Assembly (NCBI GenBank): GCA_937911445.1
Contig: CALDQY010000049.1
Location: 1-24,294, forward strand
Source of the DNA: an uncultured Rhodobiaceae bacterium
GTDB lineage: Archaea; Thermoplasmatota; Poseidoniia; Poseidoniales; Poseidoniaceae
Reading direction: 5' to 3'
Length of the DNA: 24,294 nt
The position numbers and the translations under genes were made by a program. A model generated the notes under the pieces. The model was not told where the DNA came from. It worked only from the letters and a program-made list of their open reading frames with translations, and did not search any database. How positions within the stretch are numbered: the first letter of the stretch is position 1; every line of letters begins with the position of its first letter. This document shows, in pieces, positions 14,693 through 21,462 of the stretch.

Positions 14693-17542
14693 GTGCGAAG
14701 CCTACTCTTAGCAGTACTCCTTCTTGTTGCGCCTCTCCCTATCGGAGATGTGAATGATGAGACGTTCTACTCTGGCGAAGAATCCATCCTACTCCTTCCA
14801 GAAGGTCAAGTATGGGGGCAAGCGAACTGGGATTTATTGAGTGATTTTGGTTTTACGCCGCTACGTTTGATTTCTGCATCTGAACTGCTCGCTTGGAAAG
14901 TAGAAGAACAAGCCCAGCATCCAACTGCCAGTGAATTCGATGCTGAAAAGGCAATTTGGAATTCGCTTCCATATGAGGGACAAACGGTTCGGGTTGTTCT
15001 TGAGCCGGGGCTCCCATCCGGCGTTGTCCTGGATATTCATGAGCGAATACAGCAAATTGGAAGCAGCCATGTAAACTCAGTTGATGATGGCTATTTGCCA
15101 TCCATCGAGATAACATGGACTTCCAATTTGAATATGGAATGGTTTGCCAATATTGACGGCGTCCTGTGGCTCGAGCCGGTTTTGATCACACAAGGTCGAA
15201 ATCTCGATTCAGGAGCGATTCTCTCTGGATCTGATATGGAAACGCACCCTGCTGCTTGGACGTTTGGACTCAACGGTTCCGGTGTTGTGATTGGAGTTGC
15301 AGATACGGGAATTGATTCCGACCATTCCTGTTTCCGAAATATCTCCAATGCGTCAATCGGTTTCGACCATCGAAAGCTGTTGCACGTGAACACAACCATT
15401 GACGAATGGGATAGTTCAGGTCACGCAGATTATCGTCATGGCACACATACCGCAGGGATTCTTGGTTGCCATCCTATCGCAACAGCGGTTGAGGATAGCA
15501 TTCCTACCTCAATCATGTCCCTTGGTTATGGGTCTCAATTGGTCGTTCAGGATATCGTTTCCGAACAAGGATGGCAACCCCCAGACGTCGACCTTTTGCT
15601 TGCTGAATCAGCCTTGTATGGGGGATATCTCCACTCCAATTCTTGGGGCGATGATACCACAGATTATACCCTTAGATCTGGTGATTTTGATGCTTTCACA
15701 CGTGAATTCCCATGGACCTTGCCTTTGATTGCGCCTGGGAACAACGGTGGCTTGGTTCTCGAGCCGGCCAATGCAAGGAACGTCATCGCCATTGGGGCCG
15801 CTACGAAGGATCCCGATACGGAACGCTGGATATCATCGGTCCATGGGCCAACCGATGCCGAAACACGTGGCATCTTCGCTCTCGCCCCGGGCGTATCGAT
15901 TGTTTCTGCTCGATCGGACGGTTCTCCGGAAACATACAACACAGGACAGCACACATTGAGCGGCACCAGCATGTCCACGCCAATGGCTGCAACCTACGCA
16001 AGCGTGATTCAACAAATGGTTCAGGAAGGTTGGCTAACGGGACACAACGAGACGCTCACCGAACATTCGTTGGCGAATCGGGCTCCTTGGTTTGATGCTG
16101 ATACATCGCAGCATGATATCTTACTCGGAGATGGATTCACGCCATCTGCACCAATGATGAAAGCTCTCCTTTCGCTCTCTGCAACACCACTAGGTGAAGC
16201 ACATCGAAATGGGGGAGACGGGGGGTCCGGGGATCCCAATGTATACGATGGATGGGGCATACTCAATCTGAGCGAAATTATCGATTTCGAGCGTCTAGAA
16301 TTACCCTCCACTGATGGCGAACGACCAATTTCCAATGTTTGGATTCATGACTCCTATCGGTTGGTGGAGGGTAGCCCTTCCGAGCATTTCGAAGGGCGAA
16401 TCGGAGCATCGCAACCAATCGAGTACCTCATGGAGAACAGTTGGGATGGCGAGGGTGCAGTCGGGCCGTTCCTTGCCACAAATGATGTCTTCCAGCAACG
16501 TTTCATTCTCAATGGTGAAGCGCTTGATGTACGTTTGTCCACACAAGCAAAGCCAGAGCCGAACCTCGTCGACGATGTTCAACTCATGGTTCGTTTACCC
16601 GACGGTCGGTTTGCTGTTGGTGAGAGTTATCGAAGCGATGGCCGGTCGATGCTGTATTATGATTTTGCCGACCACCTCAATACCACAGCCTTCCCTCCAT
16701 CCAACGAAACCACCGTCGGTATTCACCTCGATGAGGAAACGCTCAACGGGATTGACTATGTTGATGTATTCGTAACAGGGCGCTATGTGACGCCTGGAAA
16801 TCTGCCTGGTACATTAGGCATAGAAGGCAATCGAATTGGATTCGGTCTTGCAGTCCGTGGTGTTGAACTCGACCCATTGGATCACTCCGATGCTGATGGG
16901 GATGGCATCCCGTACGAAGGCGACGTCTGTCCTTTCATCAGTGCACTTGGCTGGGATTTGGACATGGATGGATGTATTGATGATCTCGATGAAGACGGCG
17001 TCAAAGACAACTTCGATGATTGTTTGATGACACCTCTGGGCGTTCCGGTAACGCAACAAGGTTGCGCACAACAAAACGAGGCTCCTCGGGTGTTCTTGGA
17101 TGAGGTATCGTTGCAGCAGCATAACAATGAAACCATATCAGTTCTCTATTCGATTCTCGATGAGGATCCCGTTAACGTAACGATTGTTCTCAAACGTCTT
17201 GGCTCGCAGGCAGGAACCGTGCATGTGTGCACAATGCTTCTTCTCGATGATGCTTGGAAAACGTGCTCCGTGAACGTGAGTCAAGATTTCTTCCCGTTGA
17301 GTGCGTCTGGAAATTGGACGGTTGAAATTGACGCCCTCGATTTGAATTACAGTTCGTGGACAGTTCCCGCATCAACGAGTTACATGTCAGAGCAGATTAC
17401 GATTCATGTCCCTCAACCGATTCAAGAAGAAAAGAAGCATACAGGTTCATTGTCGAATACTGCACTGTGGTCTTCTCTTGTTGCGGCAGTTTTCATTTCC
17501 CTCATCGCCCAATTTGTTCTCCGGAAATCCCGACATATGTGA
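14693..17542 (+). CDS. Secreted subtilase (S8) with TSP3 motif and C-terminal membrane anchor
   Basis: Extracellular serine protease, 949 aa, probably held at the cell surface. A hydrophobic signal peptide (2-17) follows a GTG start; no ATG start is available upstream in frame. An N-terminal propeptide-like region (about 25-165) precedes the catalytic domain. That domain has Asp204 in GVADTGID, His249 in YRHGTHTAG, oxyanion Asn350 in APGNNGG and Ser426 in LSGTSMSTP. Residues about 545-725 form a beta-rich P-domain-like region. Residues 732-791 are thrombospondin type-3-like calcium motifs (DADGDGIP, DLDMDGC, DLDEDGVKDNFDDC). An Ig-like stretch (795-905) and a single helix (about 925-943) with a basic end (RKSRHM) close the protein. 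It is divergent from the ribosomal operon and is probably involved in breakdown of external protein. Confidence 0.95.
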   Translation: MRSLLLAVLLLVAPLPIGDVNDETFYSGEESILLLPEGQVWGQANWDLLSDFGFTPLRLISASELLAWKVEEQAQHPTASEFDAEKAIWNSLPYEGQTVRVVLEPGLPSGVVLDIHERIQQIGSSHVNSVDDGYLPSIEITWTSNLNMEWFANIDGVLWLEPVLITQGRNLDSGAILSGSDMETHPAAWTFGLNGSGVVIGVADTGIDSDHSCFRNISNASIGFDHRKLLHVNTTIDEWDSSGHADYRHGTHTAGILGCHPIATAVEDSIPTSIMSLGYGSQLVVQDIVSEQGWQPPDVDLLLAESALYGGYLHSNSWGDDTTDYTLRSGDFDAFTREFPWTLPLIAPGNNGGLVLEPANARNVIAIGAATKDPDTERWISSVHGPTDAETRGIFALAPGVSIVSARSDGSPETYNTGQHTLSGTSMSTPMAATYASVIQQMVQEGWLTGHNETLTEHSLANRAPWFDADTSQHDILLGDGFTPSAPMMKALLSLSATPLGEAHRNGGDGGSGDPNVYDGWGILNLSEIIDFERLELPSTDGERPISNVWIHDSYRLVEGSPSEHFEGRIGASQPIEYLMENSWDGEGAVGPFLATNDVFQQRFILNGEALDVRLSTQAKPEPNLVDDVQLMVRLPDGRFAVGESYRSDGRSMLYYDFADHLNTTAFPPSNETTVGIHLDEETLNGIDYVDVFVTGRYVTPGNLPGTLGIEGNRIGFGLAVRGVELDPLDHSDADGDGIPYEGDVCPFISALGWDLDMDGCIDDLDEDGVKDNFDDCLMTPLGVPVTQQGCAQQNEAPRVFLDEVSLQQHNNETISVLYSILDEDPVNVTIVLKRLGSQAGTVHVCTMLLLDDAWKTCSVNVSQDFFPLSASGNWTVEIDALDLNYSSWTVPASTSYMSEQITIHVPQPIQEEKKHTGSLSNTALWSSLVAAVFISLIAQFVLRKSRHM

Positions 17543-17558
17543 AAATTGTGCAATAATT

Positions 17559-17574
17559 CTTCATGGTTATGAAG
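17559..17574 (+). terminator. Short hairpin after the subtilase gene
   Basis: CTTCAT and ATGAAG pair around a GGTT loop, 17 bases after the subtilase stop and upstream of the actin gene. There is no long T-run behind it, so it is only a weak candidate for an end signal; it could equally protect the 3' end or be chance. Confidence 0.25.
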
Positions 17575-17629
17575 GGCTATCTTCAAACCTTATGGCATCC
17601 ACGGTGGTTTATCCGAGAAGGTGTTTAAG

Positions 17630-18634
17630 ATGAGCGGACGATTATATGTTGGAATTGACCTAGGAACGTTTCAGTCAACCATTGCTTCAAGCGCAGGTGC
17701 CATGCACTCTGTTGAAACCGTGGTTGGGCGACCAAAAGACCCTGTAGCACGAAACTTCCTCAAGCGTGACGTCCTCTTTGGTGCTGATGCACTCAAGAAC
17801 AAACTTGCTTGCAACCTCTACCGTCCAATGGCAGCTGGTGTTGCTCAAGATGATGAAGCAAACCTCGCTGCTGCAAAGGCCTTCGTATCTCACCTCATCG
17901 AAACCGTCGATCCAGAAGAATTCGACGAGGTCTTTGGCGTCATCTGCTCCCCAAGTCACGTTTCGTTTACCGACAAGAGCAACCTTGTAGCAACACTACG
18001 TGGTCAAGTCAATGCTATCATGGTCGTTACCGAACCTTTTGCAACAGCCTTTGCAATCGGTGAAATCGGCGGATCCATTGTCGTCGATATCGGCGCAGGT
18101 ACGACCGATATTGCTCGAATCCACGGAACCTTCCCAACCGATGAAGATCAAGTAACGATTCAAGAAGCCGGAGATTGGCTCGATCTTGAACTGAAGGACC
18201 TCATCGCAAAGAAGTTCACTGGAGCGCAAATTACCAAGGACATGGTCCGAAAATGGAAAGAAGAATCCTCCTACGTCGGTGGCGATGTTCGAACCGTCGA
18301 AGTTTCACTCTCCGTTGATGGTAAGAGCCAGAATGTCGACATTGGTGATCTTATTCAAGAGGCATGTGAACTCTTGATTCCTAAGATTGGTAACGCCATT
18401 AAGCGCATCGTCGCTGAGGCAGACCCTGAGTACCAGCCAGTTCTGCGAAACAACATCATCCTCTCTGGTGGCGGTTCCCTCATCGAAGGACTTGCAGAGC
18501 GAGTTGCTCGAGAAATCTCGGATATTGGTGATGTCAACGTCTGGTGTGTTGAGAATCCGCTGGAAAAGGTCGCTGAAGGTGCACTCATGCTTGCAGGTGA
18601 AATGCCTGATGACATGTACACCTCCATCAACTGA
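17630..18634 (+). CDS. MamK-like bacterial-type actin
   Basis: Actin-fold ATPase of 334 aa, expected to polymerise into cytoplasmic filaments. The five-part actin signature is visible: phosphate-1 GIDLGTFQST (8-17), the catalytic Glu in TEPFATAFAIG (Glu135), phosphate-2 VVDIGAGTTDIA (151-162) and the adenosine loop ILSGGGSLIEGL (277-288). Several segments resemble MamK of magnetotactic bacteria more than MreB: VVGRPKD (31-37), FGVICSPSH, GTFPTDEDQVTIQEAG (166-181) and the length near 340-350. It lacks the large insertions of crenactin and the ParM layout. No magnetosome gene is in the window. The ATG at 17630 has AGAAGGTG upstream; a GTG at 17621 would add three residues. The next gene, a coiled-coil protein, is 92 bp away and is a likely partner. 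Confidence 0.92.
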   Translation: MSGRLYVGIDLGTFQSTIASSAGAMHSVETVVGRPKDPVARNFLKRDVLFGADALKNKLACNLYRPMAAGVAQDDEANLAAAKAFVSHLIETVDPEEFDEVFGVICSPSHVSFTDKSNLVATLRGQVNAIMVVTEPFATAFAIGEIGGSIVVDIGAGTTDIARIHGTFPTDEDQVTIQEAGDWLDLELKDLIAKKFTGAQITKDMVRKWKEESSYVGGDVRTVEVSLSVDGKSQNVDIGDLIQEACELLIPKIGNAIKRIVAEADPEYQPVLRNNIILSGGGSLIEGLAERVAREISDIGDVNVWCVENPLEKVAEGALMLAGEMPDDMYTSIN

Positions 18635-18726
18635 TTTGGTTTATTCAAGCAACACCAAAATCAGGCGCCTAATGCCCTGATTCACAGGGAAGGTTCAAGA
18701 GTGGTTGAGGTTCGATAGTTCCCTGT
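18631..18726 (+). promoter_or_regulatory. Chain of mutually exclusive hairpins between actin and coiled-coil genes
   Basis: Five segments can pair in sequence. CTGATTTGGT (18631-18640, covering the actin stop) pairs with ACCAAAATCAG (18654-18664, one bulged A). AATCAGG (18659-18665) pairs with CCTGATT (18676-18682). CCCTG (18675-18679) pairs with CAGGG (18685-18689). ACAGGGAA (18684-18691) pairs with TTCCCTGT (18719-18726), the last base being directly before the ATG of the next gene. Each pairing excludes its neighbour, as in attenuator or riboswitch-like control. No Shine-Dalgarno is clear before that ATG. The pairings are seen in the sequence; the regulatory role is inference. Confidence 0.45.
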
Positions 18727-20007
18727 ATGACGCTTGGCGCTCCGAACCCAGATGCCTCTCGAGGTTCAGAAACCAGTTCTGGAAACGACAGGGCTGCTCT
18801 CGAAGGGATGCTGAAAAGCTACCCGATTGATCAACTCGTCGAGGAGGTCTTGATCGCTTGGGATGAACTTGGACGACGCAACGATGAAGTTGTCACAATC
18901 AAGCAACGGCTACGGGTCTTAGAACTCGACCTCGCTGAGCGCGAAGACGAAGTTGCCCCTGAAATTCAGCGCCTTCACGAGTCTGAAGAGCAATTGAAAG
19001 AGGCGGAAGCGCGCATTGTTCACCTTGACCGATTGTTGAACGATACTCGACAGGAGCTTGATGCCCAGGCCTCGTCCTTGTCCAAGGAACAACAGGACGC
19101 TCTCCATGAAGAAGTCGAACAATTGAGGATGCTCAGTGTTTCACAAGATGAAGTCATTGCAGAGATGGAAGGTCGTATGGGGCTCATGGTTGAGGCGTTA
19201 GAAAAGGCTGCAGATGCAGGGCTTACCTCGGTTACTGCAGATGAAGTCCGCTCTTTGAAACATCAACTTGAAGAAAAATCTGCTCAGTACGACGCGGAAG
19301 TTGCCGCTAACAATGCTTTGGAAGAAGAGCGTCAACGTTTGCGTGATATTGCTGACCGTATGCGTGGGCTCCTCGATGCTCGCGACAAGCGTTTAGCTGA
19401 CCTTGAAGAGCAACTTGAACGTGTAATGCAAGGTCCACGCTCTGTTTCTGCTGAGCACGACTACTTGGTGGAGCAGATCGAAGAAATGAAGCGAAGGCTT
19501 CTCGAGCGGAATCGAGAATATGAGTCACTGCGTCGACGTGAGCGACGTCTTCACACCGATGTATTCGAGCGCGATGAGCGCATCCAACAGATGTCACTCA
19601 CCATTACTGATCTCGAGGCGGCTCTCACAGACCGCGTTGCTGAAATCCGTGAATTGGAATCCCAGAACGCTGTTGCTATGCAAGAAGTAACCAGCGTCCG
19701 TCGCGGTGAGCGAACGCGTGAAGTTGTTGGTCGTGTCTTTGCTGATTCCCTCTCCTTGGTACGCGGCCATGATGCCCGAGAGGCCAAGCGAGAAGCGTAT
19801 GCGAATAGTCCTGATGTTGAGCGTACACTTTCAACACCTGATGCCGATGATATGCGCAACCTTGCAGAAGGTGGAACCGTTGATTTGGATGTTGAAGAAT
19901 CTGAACTCCCCCAGGGGATGGATGTGGATGATGTTCGCCCACCTTCACCTGGTGGTAGTGGAGATCCTGTTCTCTTTGAAGATGAGTCAGAGAACGCTGA
20001 TGAGTGA
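18727..20007 (+). CDS. Long coiled-coil protein, putative partner of the MamK-like actin
   Basis: 426 aa. A short Ser/Gly-rich N-terminus (1-20) and a possible small helical segment (about 22-50, LKSYPIDQLVEEVLIAWDE) lead into a long heptad-rich, Glu/Arg/Leu/Gln region (about 50-330). A break with Gly and Pro residues falls near 235-240 (MQGPRSV). The tail (about 350-426) is acidic and probably disordered, ending in ESENADE. No membrane segment or signal peptide is seen and there is no SMC-type ATPase motif, so it is likely a cytoplasmic filament-forming or scaffold protein. I know no named family. It lies 92 bp after the actin gene in the same direction, and its 3' end overlaps the convergent GGGP synthase by 21 bp. 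Confidence 0.85.
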   Translation: MTLGAPNPDASRGSETSSGNDRAALEGMLKSYPIDQLVEEVLIAWDELGRRNDEVVTIKQRLRVLELDLAEREDEVAPEIQRLHESEEQLKEAEARIVHLDRLLNDTRQELDAQASSLSKEQQDALHEEVEQLRMLSVSQDEVIAEMEGRMGLMVEALEKAADAGLTSVTADEVRSLKHQLEEKSAQYDAEVAANNALEEERQRLRDIADRMRGLLDARDKRLADLEEQLERVMQGPRSVSAEHDYLVEQIEEMKRRLLERNREYESLRRRERRLHTDVFERDERIQQMSLTITDLEAALTDRVAEIRELESQNAVAMQEVTSVRRGERTREVVGRVFADSLSLVRGHDAREAKREAYANSPDVERTLSTPDADDMRNLAEGGTVDLDVEESELPQGMDVDDVRPPSPGGSGDPVLFEDESENADE

Positions 20008-20784
20008 TTGTAGTCGCTCTCTCAGTAATTGTAGGTCATCGAATTCTTCAGTAATCGTTCCAGTTACAACGTAGTCTGCTCCTGCATCTGCAGCGGCTTT
20101 CATTTGTTCAGGAGTACGTATTCCTCCACCAACAAGAAGTGTACATTGCATGGATGATTTTGCTGTCTTGATGAGATCAAGTGAAACAGGTGATGAAGCA
20201 CCAGATCCTGCTTCAAGATACACGGTTGAAAAACCATACATTTCGGCTGTTTGGCAATATGCTGTAACAAGTTTTGAGTCGTCTGGGTGAATCAGGTCCG
20301 CTTGTCCGACTTCACCAACTGCGCCTCCTGGAGCGCAAACAATGTAACCGGTTGGAATGGTCTGAAGGCCTGCTTGAGCAATGTACGGGGCGCCAGCAAG
20401 CTGTTCTTCTATCAGAAAGCGGCGTGACGTACTGTTCATCAGCATCATGAACAAAATTCCGTCTGCCTTTGCAGACATAGCGTGTGCTCCACCAGGGAAT
20501 AAGATCACTGGAATGTTCCACATCTCTTCGTCAGCATCAGGATGTTGGCTGGCTGCAAACATAGCAAGTTCAAGCGCTTCCTGAATGGATGCACAGGTTG
20601 CATCAACTATGTTGCTACCAGTATCTGTTGACCCACCCACAAAAATAGCAGATGTGCCACACTCGACAGCTACAAGCGCACGTTGTGCTGCAACTTCTGG
20701 AGATTGTTTGTCTGGATCAATAAGTGTGATGTGCCTCGTGTCACTACCTTGTTTCGAGAGCATTGGCAAATCAGATAACCACAA
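19987..20784 (-). CDS. Geranylgeranylglyceryl phosphate synthase (GGGPS, PcrB family)
   Basis: Joins geranylgeranyl diphosphate to sn-glycerol-1-phosphate, the first committed step of archaeal ether-lipid synthesis. The 265 residues form a TIM-barrel of the PcrB/GGGPS family with HITLIDPDK (18-26), IFVGGSTDTG (47-56), VILFPGG (93-99), YLEAGSGA (189-196, substrate side) and LLVGGGIRTPEQ (216-227, phosphate-binding). It starts with TTG at 20784, supported by AAGGGGG eight bases upstream; an ATG at 20763 (seven residues shorter) is the alternative. With the geranylgeranyl reductase at 3760 it gives the window two steps of the same lipid pathway, though they are not in one operon. The 3' end overlaps the coiled-coil gene. 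Confidence 0.95.
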   Translation of the reverse strand: MWLSDLPMLSKQGSDTRHITLIDPDKQSPEVAAQRALVAVECGTSAIFVGGSTDTGSNIVDATCASIQEALELAMFAASQHPDADEEMWNIPVILFPGGAHAMSAKADGILFMMLMNSTSRRFLIEEQLAGAPYIAQAGLQTIPTGYIVCAPGGAVGEVGQADLIHPDDSKLVTAYCQTAEMYGFSTVYLEAGSGASSPVSLDLIKTAKSSMQCTLLVGGGIRTPEQMKAAADAGADYVVTGTITEEFDDLQLLRERLQSLISVL

Positions 20785-20832
20785 ATCAATGCCCCCTTAT
20801 TTCGTTGTAGGCTACTCGGTTGGTAAAGGATT

Positions 20833-21462
20833 TCATTCAGATGCAAGTCTTCTGATATCGGCTGCTACGCTCTCTGAATCCCATTCAGAGTAAAGCCACT
20901 GCACTCTCGTATTTCGCTCGTCATCGATGAGAATAACATGATATGTGTGATTCACCGTATAATCCATCAAATGAATTGAGCATCTTGCCATTGATTTACT
21001 TTGATTTTCTGAAATCTCAACGGACGTTCCAAAGGATGCCCAAACCGATTCCATCATGCCGAGTTCGGAATTGATATCACGTACCGTTAGGTGTGGCCAT
21101 TCAACACTATTGTTCATCATGTAATAATTCAGACGACTGCTGTCATCATGCCACGGATCGGTCGTTATCGATACCTGTGATACGCGCTTCTGTTCCTGAT
21201 CGGTAAGTAAATCAAATGATTGCGCCATGAGTGCGGTTAGATTGTCGCATTTTTCACCGCATGATGTATGAATGAAGCCAACCATAATGACATCAGATAC
21301 AATGTCTGAAAGATTGAACGGGTCATTGTTGTGGTCATAGAGTTCAAATTCAATCAGAGATTTTGGCTCGAGAGATCTCCCGTAGAAATCAGTCGTTCCA
21401 ATACAACCAGAGAATAGAATCAACGGCGCAATAAGAGCGAATAGATGGCGCATAACGTTCAC
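20833..21462 (-). CDS. Sco1/SenC-like thioredoxin-fold lipoprotein
   Basis: 209 aa with a hydrophobic N-terminus and a lipobox (FSGC, Cys20), so probably anchored outside the membrane. The thioredoxin-fold domain keeps the Sco copper ligands: Cys68 and Cys72 in HTSCGEKC, and the His in VNHTYHVILID (His172). It may deliver copper to, or reduce, a cytochrome oxidase CuA centre or another secreted cuproprotein. The start is GTG, overlapping the upstream stop (GTGA), which suggests translational coupling; an ATG at 21453 is an alternative start. The upstream partner is the YHYH-domain protein, so the pair probably acts together at the surface. No oxidase gene is visible here. Confidence 0.88.
   Translation of the reverse strand: MNVMRHLFALIAPLILFSGCIGTTDFYGRSLEPKSLIEFELYDHNNDPFNLSDIVSDVIMVGFIHTSCGEKCDNLTALMAQSFDLLTDQEQKRVSQVSITTDPWHDDSSRLNYYMMNNSVEWPHLTVRDINSELGMMESVWASFGTSVEISENQSKSMARCSIHLMDYTVNHTYHVILIDDERNTRVQWLYSEWDSESVAADIRRLASE

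Noticed and set aside
17630..18634. Call as MreB, FtsA, ParM or Hsp70
   Set aside because: The actin motifs are shared, but length and specific segments fit MamK better; no Hsp70 substrate domain or FtsA 1C insertion is seen.
18663..18670. AGGCGCCT 8-base palindrome as a separate operator
   Set aside because: It falls in the loop and arm of the larger hairpin ladder and is too short to stand alone.
17630..20007. Part of a magnetosome gene cluster
   Set aside because: No other mam or mad gene is present; neighbours are a subtilase and a lipid enzyme.
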